DNA of 64,000 nt from Ancylomarina sp. 16SWW S1-10-2 (GTDB taxonomy: Bacteria > Bacteroidota > Bacteroidia > Bacteroidales > Marinifilaceae): NCBI RefSeq assembly GCF_009669305.1, contig NZ_SADB01000006.1, positions 62,264-126,263 of the forward strand, given 5' to 3'. Position 1 is the first letter of the stretch; each line of letters opens with the position of its first letter. Both the position numbers and the translations under genes were made by a program. The notes under the pieces were generated by a model. It was not told where the DNA came from. It did not search any database and saw only the letters and a program-made list of their open reading frames with translations. Below are positions 55,248-63,457 of this stretch, piece by piece.

Positions 55248-55718
55248 ATGATAAAATTGAATACCTATCTCATTCTCGCCATCTTTATCAGTTTGGTATC
55301 TTGCCAACAAAATAATGTTGAAAGCTATGGCTTACGTTTAAAACCAGGAATGGATTTAAAACAAGAAATCGCAAAATTCGTTAAAACGAAACAGTTACAA
55401 TCTGCATCAATATCTACCTGTGTGGGAAGTTTAAGAGAACTGACTATTCGTCCTGCAAATCAGCAAACACTTTTACATTTAAAAGGTCATTACGAAATTG
55501 TTTCACTTACAGGAACTTTTGCAGACAAGGGCGAAAACAATCATATACATATCTCCGTATCGGATAGCACTGGCTACACCATTGGCGGTCATTTGGTAGA
55601 TGGGAATATTATTTACACAACTGCCGAAATTGTGCTTCTTAATAATAAAAGCATCAATTTTACTCGAGTGATAGATCCTGAAACAACTTATTATGAGTTG
55701 AAGGTGGAAGAAAATTAA
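55248..55718 (+). CDS. PPC/DUF296-domain lipoprotein
   Basis: A 156-aa protein with a lipoprotein signal peptide (C19 in SLVSCQQ). A PPC (plants and prokaryotes conserved, DUF296) domain follows: YGLRLKPGMDLKQEI, ASISTCVGSLRELTIR, SLTGTFADKGENNHIHISVSD and GYTIGGHLVDG. The free-standing domain forms trimers and carries a possible metal site at the H-x-H and GGH histidines. Most bacterial members are cytoplasmic, so lipidated export is notable. The AraC regulator follows after 92 bp. Confidence 0.82.
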   Translation: MIKLNTYLILAIFISLVSCQQNNVESYGLRLKPGMDLKQEIAKFVKTKQLQSASISTCVGSLRELTIRPANQQTLLHLKGHYEIVSLTGTFADKGENNHIHISVSDSTGYTIGGHLVDGNIIYTTAEIVLLNNKSINFTRVIDPETTYYELKVEEN

Positions 55719-55810
55719 ATTATAACCGTTCCTACAGAAAAGAATCAGACCAAGATTGAGAAGTAGAATTTAAAATCATATTTAACCAAATTAAAAAACC
55801 GTAACAAATT

Positions 55811-56671
55811 ATGGCTGAGTCAATTATTTCTAAATATGATTTTAACAACAAACAATCCAATTTAGGTTTAGAGATTATCCCATTAACAAGGATTCTTAAT
55901 TTTTCCAATGAAAAAGGATTTGAAACACATCGCCTAAATTTTTATCAAATTATTGTCGTTACCGAAGGACGTGGCATACATGAGGTTGATTTCGAAAGAA
56001 TTGCCTATTCTGAAAACACGGTTATTCCTGTCGCATTAGGACAAGTTCAACGTTATTATTCCAATCCTCAACTTAAGGGATATGCAATACTATTTACGGC
56101 TGATTTTCTGGTTAAAGATGAATTCGACTATCATTACTTATACGATTATACCATTTTTAATCATACCATTAATCCGCAAAGCCATATTGCAAACAAAGAA
56201 GTATATACCCTTTTACAAGAAATGATTACCGAGCAGCAAAAAGGAACGGCTTTTGACTCGGCCGAATATCAGCGCAATTTGCTTAAAAACTTCCTAATTC
56301 AAATTGAAAGGAATAAACGAAAAAGAACAGATATTGTATGCAACGAATCGTTAACGCTTTACCTGAAGTTTAGAAAAATATTGGAGGAGAACGTCAACTA
56401 CAAATTACGAGTTACAGATATTTGCAAAACGCTTAATGTTACGCCAAAACAAATAAACTTAGCATTAAAAAACTGTACAAATACAACCGCAAAGCAATAT
56501 ATTGAAAACAGAGTCATCTTGGAAATTAAACGTCTATTGGTTCACTCAACACTTACGGTAAAAGAGATTGCTTATGAAATTGGTTTCGACGACCCTACAA
56601 ATTTCACTAAATATTTTAAATCTCACCTGAATATACTTCCCTCCGACTACCAAAAACAGAATAAAATTTAA
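55811..56671 (+). CDS. AraC-family transcriptional regulator
   Basis: A 286-aa regulator with an N-terminal cupin-like sensing domain (HRLNFYQIIVVTEGRGIHEVDF) and two C-terminal helix-turn-helix motifs: VTDICKTLNVTPKQINLALKN and VKEIAYEIGFDDPTNFTKYFKSHLNILPSDY. The second is the AraC signature. It sits just upstream of the QorB-like reductase and MBL-like genes on the same strand and may activate them (inference from position). Confidence 0.92.
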   Translation: MAESIISKYDFNNKQSNLGLEIIPLTRILNFSNEKGFETHRLNFYQIIVVTEGRGIHEVDFERIAYSENTVIPVALGQVQRYYSNPQLKGYAILFTADFLVKDEFDYHYLYDYTIFNHTINPQSHIANKEVYTLLQEMITEQQKGTAFDSAEYQRNLLKNFLIQIERNKRKRTDIVCNESLTLYLKFRKILEENVNYKLRVTDICKTLNVTPKQINLALKNCTNTTAKQYIENRVILEIKRLLVHSTLTVKEIAYEIGFDDPTNFTKYFKSHLNILPSDYQKQNKI

Positions 56672-56779
56672 ATTTACCATCTAAGGGCCTTTTTTTACCT
56701 TTTATGCCTTTGCTCCCTACCATACTTTTGTAGTGTTAGATTTTAATAAAGATAGTCAACATTAAAAAAAAGTATAATT

Positions 56780-57625
56780 ATGAAAATAGCAATTACAGGA
56801 GCAACAGGACAATTAGGACATATCGTTGTAGAACAACTTAAAAAAAGAGTTTCGGCAGAAAGCATAGTAGCTTTAGCTCGTAATACTGAAAAAGCCAAAT
56901 CATTAGGCGTTGAGGTACGCGAATTTGACTACAGTAAACCAGAAATTCTGAATGGAGCACTTCAAGGTATCGACCGTCTGTTACTTATTTCGGGAAGCGA
57001 ACTTGGTAAGCGTGCCGAGCAACATGCCAATGTTATTAATGCAGCTAAAGAGGCCGGAGTTAAATGGATTGTCTACACTAGCCTTTTGCACTTAGAAACA
57101 TCAAGTCTAAATCTTGCCGAAGAACATAAAAGCACTGAACAAGCACTAAAAGAATCAGGAATAGATTATACCCTTTTACGCAACGGTTGGTATTCTGAAA
57201 ATTATACAGCATCGGTTCCTGGTGCAATTGGCGGCGGTGCATTTTTAGGAAGTGCAGACCAAGGTAAAATTGCATCGGCTCCACGTGCTGACTATGCGGA
57301 GGCAGCTGCTATCGTAATTGCCGATGAAACCAACAAAGGTAAAACATACGAATTAGCTGGAGACCAATCTTATACATTGACCGATTTGGCTGCTGAAATC
57401 TCAAAACAAACTGGGAAAACTATTCCTTATAACAACATTCCTGAAAAAGAATATGCCAACATACTTAAAAACATCGGTTTACCCGAAGGTTTAGCCATGG
57501 GTTTGGCAAGTTGGGATGTTAGTGCATCTAAAGATGATTTATTTGATGATGGCAAACAGCTTTCCGAACTATTAGGAAGACCAACGACTTCAATTGCCGA
57601 ATCAGTAAAAATTGTTTTAAGCTAA
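56780..57625 (+). CDS. NmrA-like NAD(P)H:quinone oxidoreductase (QorB type)
   Basis: A 281-aa atypical SDR. ITGATGQLGHIVVEQL binds NAD(P)H; ALARNTEKAKSLGVEVREFDYS follows; later YTSLLH and LRNGWYSENY match QorB/YtfG quinone reductases. These reduce quinones or toxic enals. It lies directly after an AraC gene, a common regulator-reductase pair. It ends before a strong hairpin at 57661. Confidence 0.88.
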   Translation: MKIAITGATGQLGHIVVEQLKKRVSAESIVALARNTEKAKSLGVEVREFDYSKPEILNGALQGIDRLLLISGSELGKRAEQHANVINAAKEAGVKWIVYTSLLHLETSSLNLAEEHKSTEQALKESGIDYTLLRNGWYSENYTASVPGAIGGGAFLGSADQGKIASAPRADYAEAAAIVIADETNKGKTYELAGDQSYTLTDLAAEISKQTGKTIPYNNIPEKEYANILKNIGLPEGLAMGLASWDVSASKDDLFDDGKQLSELLGRPTTSIAESVKIVLS

Positions 57626-57660
57626 GAAGTCTTCAAAAAAAACTTCACTACAAAATAAAT

Positions 57661-57702
57661 ACCAACGAGTTAGATAACTAAACAACTAGCTCGTTGGTTT
57701 TA
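57661..57702 (+). terminator. terminator between the QorB-like and MBL-like genes
   Basis: A 9-bp stem (57661-57669 with 57690-57698) with a 20-nt loop and a following TTTT. The next start codon is only 15 bp beyond, so it may act as an attenuator for the downstream gene. Confidence 0.7.
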
Positions 57703-57716
57703 AAAGTAATAAAAAG

Positions 57717-58568
57717 ATGAAAAATTTAGTCTTATCATTATTCGTATTTGCTATTTCACTATCAGCTTATGCGCAACCCAAAGCAAACTTTACAACAAAT
57801 AAGTTTGAAAACTTCACCCTACATACCTACGCCTCTTTTGATGCCATGGCAGATGTTTCATTTATTGTAGAGGGCGAAAATAGTCTTGTGGTAATCGAAC
57901 CTCAAGCATTCGAAGGCAAAGTGGAAGAATTTGTTGCTTATACCGAAAAGTTGGGTAAACCTATAGAAAAAGTATTGGTTTCCTTTCACCCAGCAGGCTT
58001 AAAGGTTTATAAAAATGAACACAAGGTTATCACAAAACCAATGGCTGAATTTTTAAAGTCGGATGCAGCAAAGGGTATGTTACGATTCTTCGATAAGGCT
58101 TTTAAAGGTGCTATGGATACGGAGATTGTAGCCTTCGACGAAGAGATTGTTGCAGCTACAATTTTTACCGTTGACGATGTAAAATATACGCTTAAACCAA
58201 CTTCTTTACCTGGTATGCCTGGTGTAAATATAGCTATTGGTAACAATGTCTATTATCAACATTTTGCGCCAGCGAAAGGCTACCATGCATCAAAAAATCA
58301 GATTAAAAACAAAGCCTCAATTGATGGCGCTCTTGCTGATGCTCTAAAAGCAAAAAGAGGTGGATATACATTCTTGCTAGGATCACATGGATATGGAAAA
58401 GCTGGTGTTGAAGATTTAAAATTTCAAATAAAGTATTTAAAGAATATGAAGAAAATCGCTTCAAAAGCAGTTTCTTCTGACGAATTTATCAGTAAAATGG
58501 ATGAAAAATATCCTAACTGTAAAGGCAAAGAGGATTTAAAAGGAATAGCAGCTAATCTTTACAAATAG
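57717..58568 (+). CDS. secreted MBL-fold-like protein lacking the metal motif
   Basis: A 283-aa protein with a signal peptide ending AYAQ (residue 20). The N-terminal half resembles a metallo-beta-lactamase fold: MADVSFIVEGENSLVVIEPQAF, then VEEFVAYTEKLGKPIEKVLVSFHPAGLKVY. Where active enzymes have HxHxDH, only H-P-A-G is present, so hydrolysis is unlikely. A lysine-rich C-terminal region follows. A terminator hairpin ends 18 bp before its start. Role unknown. Confidence 0.7.
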   Translation: MKNLVLSLFVFAISLSAYAQPKANFTTNKFENFTLHTYASFDAMADVSFIVEGENSLVVIEPQAFEGKVEEFVAYTEKLGKPIEKVLVSFHPAGLKVYKNEHKVITKPMAEFLKSDAAKGMLRFFDKAFKGAMDTEIVAFDEEIVAATIFTVDDVKYTLKPTSLPGMPGVNIAIGNNVYYQHFAPAKGYHASKNQIKNKASIDGALADALKAKRGGYTFLLGSHGYGKAGVEDLKFQIKYLKNMKKIASKAVSSDEFISKMDEKYPNCKGKEDLKGIAANLYK

Positions 58569-58593
58569 AAGGAAATTGATTGTAGTAAAAAAT

Positions 58594-58727
58594 AAAGAGG
58601 GTGTACATAAATAAAAGTATCCGTCATTCTGAACTTGTTTCAGAATCTCTACCATAGATAACGAGATCCTGAAATAAATTCAGGATGACGCTCAGTGCTA
58701 ACTTATATATTTATGGACCCCCTCTTT
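58594..58727. repeat. 134-bp nested palindromic element
   Basis: Outer arms 58594-58613 and 58708-58727 pair over AAAGAGGG/CCCTCTTT and CATAAATA/TATTTATG. Inside, GTCATTCTGAA (58623-58633) pairs with TTCAGGATGAC (58679-58689), and TTTCAGAATCTC (58639-58650) with GAGATCCTGAAA (58663-58674). The GTCATTCTGAAC...CAGAATCTC core resembles a dispersed repeat seen in many bacterial genomes. It follows the MBL-like gene and probably also terminates transcription. The rest of the 351-bp gap up to 58919 has nothing evident. Confidence 0.8.
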
Positions 58728-58919
58728 CTTGTATTAAACAGTTATCTCATGTGCCATTTCAAATAATGAATAGATACATGATAAATATATCAATTCACAG
58801 AAATGATTAACAAAAGTAAATCAAAAATGGATAACAACGGCATTATATGTATTTGCTTCTAATTAAAGAATAAGCATATATAAACAAATAATTATGACCG
58901 TTATTACTACAATTTACTT

Positions 58920-61064
58920 TTAAATTTGTTCCACATATTTATCAATAAACTCGGACAAATGAAGCACTTTTACAGGCACTTTTTTATGCATTAAGCCACC
59001 ATTAATTTGCATCACACATCCCGGACAATCAGTAACCAATATCTCGGCCTTACTTGCCACAATATTTTCTATTTTTTTATCTAGAATACCATTCGATATC
59101 GTTGAAAAGTCGAGAGAATATGTTCCTCCAAAACCACAACAAACATTCGTATCAGTAAGGTGAGTAAATTGTTTACCAAGTACTGATGAAAGGAATGCTT
59201 CCGCAGAATAATTCAATGATCTTTCATCATGACAAGGTGTATGATAGGTGACCGTTTTATTTCCTTTTACTTTGAAATGAATTTTATTATCCTCTAAAAA
59301 CTTTCCAAATGGTGTCACCATATCTCCCAATAGAACAGCCTTTTTGTAACGATCGGGATCATTACTCGTAAAATCTAAGAACTCATGTTTAATAGCTCCC
59401 CCACATGTTGGACAAAGAACTAACAAGGATTCATACTGCTCTACGTCGTTTAATCTATCAAGGGTATTAAATATCATTGTTCTTGCATTATCGGGATTAC
59501 CCGAAGCAATTGCAGGAATACCACAACAAGCTGCCGACTTAGGAATATCAACTTGAATACCACTCTTATTAAGCAATTTAACCATAGCTAATCCCATTTC
59601 AGGATAAAAGTATTCTATGGCACAACCTGGATAGAAAAACACCTTTCGCTTAGAAGTAAATTTATCATAGCCATCCTTATGGAAAAGCTTAGTAAATGTT
59701 TTAGAAGACAAAGCTGGGAATTTTCTAAAATCCATTTCTTTAGGCAACAACGGAACCTTTGAAATTATTTTTTCTCCATTTGATTTATTAGTTTTCGTTA
59801 AAGGAAATTGGAAAGAAGCTCCTAAACTTAAAAGAGATTTCATCTTCTCTGGTTTTGCAACCACATTTTTAAAGACTTTTTCCTTTATAGGATTGATGCC
59901 ATATTTTTTTCCAACAACTAATTTCAATTCCGAAATTAAAGATTGTAAATCAATGCCAGCAGGACAATTAAAACTACAAGCACGACAACCAATACACATT
60001 TTTAAAATATCTTTAGCAGCAGCATCACCCTGGTAAAGAGCAGTTAATATCAATCCTATAGAACCAATATAACGATCACCATAAACATGACCACCTACCA
60101 TTTCGTAAGCTGGACAAATATTGGCACAACTACCACAACGAATACACTTTAATGCTTCTTTAAACTTGGGATGTTCTAAAAATGCTAAACGACCATTATC
60201 CAAAAACACATAATGAGTCTCCTTTACACCATCTTCATTTTTATGAGAAGGCACTCTACCCTTAATCCAAGTCGTATATGACGTAATGATTTGTCCAGTA
60301 GCACTTTTTGGTAACACTCGAACAATATCTAAAGCTTGATTAAAATCATCACATAATTTCTCGTATCCAACCAAAACAATATGCACTGGTGGAACTGTTG
60401 ACGATAAACGAGCATTTCCTTCATTGGTAACCAAACCTATTGAACCTGTCTTTGCTACAGCAAAATTAGCACCTGTCATTCCAACACCTGCTTTAAAATA
60501 AGCTTCCCTAAGAAATCGACGAGCTATTAAAACCATTCCCGTAATATCTTCAGGATCTACCTCTTCTCCTGTATAATCAGCAAAAATCTTCGCAACCTGT
60601 TGTCTGGTTTTATGAATAGCTGGCATAACCATATGTGATGGATGTTCATTAGCCAACTGAAGAATCCACTCTCCCAAATCTGTTTCGATTGGATGCAAAC
60701 CTTCTTTCTCTAGATAATGGTTAAGTAAAATCTCTTCCGATGTCATCGATTTACTCTTCACCATATACTTGGTGTTGTGCTTTTTCATTACATCAGCGAT
60801 GTATTTACAAGCATCCTCACCAGTATTTGCCTGAAAAACCTTACAACCAACCTTTTCAACATTCGCTTTAAACAAGTTGAATTGTTCCATTACCTTGCTT
60901 AAGTCCCTGTCTTTTATATCATGAACTCTTGTTCTTAGAGCTTCAAAGTCTAGTCCTTTATAGGCATTTATTTTAGATGCCTTATATGATGTTGCAAAAC
61001 CTTTCAGGTTATTATGCAAAATCTCATCGTTTACTTTTTCCTGTATTTTATCTTGAATTCCCAT
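58920..61064 (-). CDS. fused LutB-LutA L-lactate oxidation iron-sulfur protein
   Basis: A 714-aa protein joining two usually separate subunits. Residues 1 to about 305 form a LUD domain (GMTGANFAVAKTGSIGLVTNEGN). Two 4Fe-4S clusters follow (CIRCGSCANICP and CIGCRACSFNCPAG), and from about 475 a LutA-like part has two cysteine-rich CCG segments (AACCGIPA and NVCCGFGG) with PTCGG and DCPGC. LutABC oxidises L-lactate to pyruvate via quinone. The LutC-like gene precedes it by 9 bp on the minus strand. Domain order and motifs are clear; lactate as substrate is from family knowledge. Confidence 0.88.
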   Translation of the reverse strand: MGIQDKIQEKVNDEILHNNLKGFATSYKASKINAYKGLDFEALRTRVHDIKDRDLSKVMEQFNLFKANVEKVGCKVFQANTGEDACKYIADVMKKHNTKYMVKSKSMTSEEILLNHYLEKEGLHPIETDLGEWILQLANEHPSHMVMPAIHKTRQQVAKIFADYTGEEVDPEDITGMVLIARRFLREAYFKAGVGMTGANFAVAKTGSIGLVTNEGNARLSSTVPPVHIVLVGYEKLCDDFNQALDIVRVLPKSATGQIITSYTTWIKGRVPSHKNEDGVKETHYVFLDNGRLAFLEHPKFKEALKCIRCGSCANICPAYEMVGGHVYGDRYIGSIGLILTALYQGDAAAKDILKMCIGCRACSFNCPAGIDLQSLISELKLVVGKKYGINPIKEKVFKNVVAKPEKMKSLLSLGASFQFPLTKTNKSNGEKIISKVPLLPKEMDFRKFPALSSKTFTKLFHKDGYDKFTSKRKVFFYPGCAIEYFYPEMGLAMVKLLNKSGIQVDIPKSAACCGIPAIASGNPDNARTMIFNTLDRLNDVEQYESLLVLCPTCGGAIKHEFLDFTSNDPDRYKKAVLLGDMVTPFGKFLEDNKIHFKVKGNKTVTYHTPCHDERSLNYSAEAFLSSVLGKQFTHLTDTNVCCGFGGTYSLDFSTISNGILDKKIENIVASKAEILVTDCPGCVMQINGGLMHKKVPVKVLHLSEFIDKYVEQI

Positions 61065-61073
61065 AGTTTCTTC

Positions 61074-61547
61074 TTATAAATCGTTCAAAATAATAACTGT
61101 CATCTCCTTTGGCCCGTGAACTCCAACAGTTAAAACACGCTCAATATCTGCTGTTCTACTAGCACCGGTAATAAAAGCAACATAGCCGCCCATATCAGAA
61201 GTTCTCTCCTCGATAAAATCGGCCACATCATTTAAACGGGAAACCAATTTACTTTTTGGCATCACGACAAATAACTTTTCTGCCAAACAAGTTGCCAAGC
61301 GTTTATTTTCATTAAGACTATCAATCACAACTGTTCCTGTCTCCGCAATGGCATAATCAAGTTCTACAAGGGCATTTTTAATACCTGCTTCTCCAGCTTG
61401 TACATCTTTCAATTGATTAAAACTTGGCACATTTACATATTCAAAATCCTCCTTTTCTAAAAAGGTTAAGAATTCAGTGGAGGACAAAATTTGATTGTCA
61501 TTGCCAACCAGTTTCGATTTATCCAGAAAAAAATCTAGTTCACTCAT
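61074..61547 (-). CDS. lutC: LutC-like LUD-domain protein
   Basis: A 157-aa LUD domain: NALVELDYAIAETGTVVIDS, LFVVMPKSKLVSRLNDV and GASRTADIERVLTVGVHGPKEMTVIIL. LutC is the third component of the lactate-oxidation complex. It is slightly shorter than B. subtilis LutC (about 240 aa), lacking part of the N-terminus. It is the first gene of the two-gene unit with lutBA and has a structured leader (61583-61629). Confidence 0.88.
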   Translation of the reverse strand: MSELDFFLDKSKLVGNDNQILSSTEFLTFLEKEDFEYVNVPSFNQLKDVQAGEAGIKNALVELDYAIAETGTVVIDSLNENKRLATCLAEKLFVVMPKSKLVSRLNDVADFIEERTSDMGGYVAFITGASRTADIERVLTVGVHGPKEMTVIILNDL

Positions 61548-61582
61548 ATCTTCTTATATTTTATGTTTAGGCACAATGTTTA

Positions 61583-61629
61583 GCTGATTTTCATAAATTC
61601 CTTATTCAATAGGAATGCCAAAAATCAGC
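61583..61629 (-). promoter_or_regulatory. structured leader hairpin upstream of lutC
   Basis: GCTGATTTT (61583-61591) pairs with AAAATCAGC (61621-61629), with an inner ATTCC...GGAAT stem. It lies 36 bp upstream of the lutC start and could be an operator or a leader hairpin. Confidence 0.4.
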
Positions 61630-62321
61630 ACACTTTCCTATTTATAATAATTCTAACGAAATAAACCCTGCATACCAATACTTTACGCCTCGCAAAGGTT
61701 TCCGTAAAATGTATTTAAAACGTTTTCGTAGGTGTTCATTTCTGATCTATTAGTTGAATCTAGCGTGCACTTTTGAACAATTATGCCATATGGCGCAATA
61801 GTTACCACCTTTTTAATAAGCAGAAATCACATTTGTTTTTAAATAAAAAAACTTAATGAAAATTTATCTTTTATCGTTTTGAAGGAGAAAAACATTGACC
61901 GTAACCTGTTCATTATTTTCCCTTCCTATAGCTTTTTTGAGTCCAAACATAACTTGAATTAAAAATAGAGTAGATGGCATTTGTAGTCAGAAAAAACCAA
62001 CTACTAGCATAACACAATAATAACAGAAATATTAGTCAAAAGAATTGTATCGAAAGAATGTTTGACAACAATAGAAATTAGGAAAATGTTTCTCTGATAA
62101 AACTTATGATAATGCCCAAACATATGCACTAAACTAACAACAAGGGTTATAAAATAGATAAGAATAATAAGACAAAGAGCCTTTTAACATGTTTAATTAA
62201 ATTGATTAAAACAGATAAATAAGAATACATTTGAGATAACTGCTAAGCAAAAACGATTTAATTTTTACAATGATTAAAAAGGGAAACTATTTTACGTATT
62301 TATTAATGAGGAGTAGCTTTA
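61630..62321. other. gene-free interval between lutC and the OM protein gene
   Basis: About 690 bp with no credible gene. A 10-bp palindrome GCCATATGGC (61785-61794), flanked by partly symmetrical TT/AA, is the only evident site. No promoter box with good spacing was found. Confidence 0.45.
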
Positions 62322-62327
62322 ACAAAA

Positions 62328-62359
62328 AACACATCCATACAATAATGTATGAATGTGTT
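62328..62359 (-). terminator. terminator of the Fe-S/OM protein operon
   Basis: A 14-bp stem with one mismatch (62328-62341 with 62346-62359) and a 4-nt loop, followed on the minus strand by Ts. It lies 22 bp beyond the OM protein stop. Confidence 0.85.
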
Positions 62360-62380
62360 AATGTGAATTATAACAACTTA

Positions 62381-63286
62381 TTAGAAATTTTTAAACAGAG
62401 ATAAACACATTTTTCTTCCTTGTGGTCTATCAACTGCTCCAAATTCAAACTGACCTCTAAATTCAAGATTCAATTTTGCTTTTGGCATATAACAGGTTAC
62501 TTCTGGACCAACTGCAAATATTCTATCTTTTACACTTGCATCATAAAGCACATCGCTTCCTTTGTCCTCCGATAATTGCCAGTGCGCATATCCTGAAACT
62601 CCAACACCCCAAATTTGTTTAGAAACTATTGTTTTACCAATTCCCCATTCAAAAGTTAAATCATCTCCAGGAGTTACATCAAAATCTTTTTTCTCACCGT
62701 GTATTTCATATCTATTCAAAATAGATGCGTGCCAAGCTTTATGAGAATCAAAATAATAGGTACCACCAAACGTTAGCATTCCCGTCCAAAAACTTTTCCC
62801 TGGCGAAGCTGCTTCGGTAATATCATAACTTCCTACTGGTGCTATGCCTGCTAAAGCAACAATTGCATCAAATTTTTGTTTATTCCAAGCCAGCATTATC
62901 GGTTCAATTACAATGTCTCCAATACCATATTTACTATCATTAACACCATATGCACCTATGCTAATATCAGTAAAAGTTGTAGGCACAAGCAGATGTACAC
63001 CATAATTTGCACCCCAAAGTACATCTTCCCAAACATATAGAAAACGGTGAACGTTTGCAAATACAGTTAAGTCAAAATCAATATCAGCTTTATCTCCATT
63101 TCCATCATAATAATCATCTGCTGAGTAATATACATTATGCATAATATAATAAAATCCAGGAGGCGGAAGTGAGGCTACTTTAAGCCCTTGTACTCCTGGT
63201 GAATAATGTGCAGTTTCTTGACTATAGGTTCTCACTGTAGTCAGTATAAGCAATAATAGGCTAAGGATAGGTAATTTTCGTTTCAT
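62381..63286 (-). CDS. outer-membrane beta-barrel protein (Phenol_MetA_deg-like)
   Basis: A 301-aa protein with a signal peptide ending near TYSQ (residue 23). YSPGVQGLKVASLPPPGFYYIMHNVYY opens the barrel, typical of the MetA-pathway phenol-degradation/transporter family (PF13557). The rest has regular amphipathic strands and ends in phenylalanine (FKNF). It is the last gene of a unit after the 41-aa membrane protein and the Fe-S protein, with 45 bp between. Substrate unknown. Confidence 0.8.
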   Translation of the reverse strand: MKRKLPILSLLLLILTTVRTYSQETAHYSPGVQGLKVASLPPPGFYYIMHNVYYSADDYYDGNGDKADIDFDLTVFANVHRFLYVWEDVLWGANYGVHLLVPTTFTDISIGAYGVNDSKYGIGDIVIEPIMLAWNKQKFDAIVALAGIAPVGSYDITEAASPGKSFWTGMLTFGGTYYFDSHKAWHASILNRYEIHGEKKDFDVTPGDDLTFEWGIGKTIVSKQIWGVGVSGYAHWQLSEDKGSDVLYDASVKDRIFAVGPEVTCYMPKAKLNLEFRGQFEFGAVDRPQGRKMCLSLFKNF

Positions 63287-63331
63287 AATAGGTTTTTATT
63301 TAATTGGTTAGTTATTATATTGAATCATTAC

Positions 63332-63457
63332 TTAAAAAAGTACATTCAACTCATTTTGAATAGTTGTTTCTAGTTGAAAAATAACTAGACAGAAACAGAC
63401 GATTACTACAGCTATTACAATAAATTCTGTTACGCGTTTACTTTTTTGCTTTTCCAT
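63332..63457 (-). CDS. 41-aa single-helix membrane protein
   Basis: ATG at 63457 to TAA at 63332. A basic N-terminus, MEKQKSKRV, precedes one helix at about 12-27, and a polar tail follows. It overlaps the end of the upstream Fe-S protein gene by 28 bp and is followed after 45 bp by the OM barrel gene, so it lies in an operon. Small single-helix proteins next to NapH/NosR-like membrane redox proteins are plausible accessory subunits. Function unknown. Confidence 0.55.
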   Translation of the reverse strand: MEKQKSKRVTEFIVIAVVIVCFCLVIFQLETTIQNELNVLF

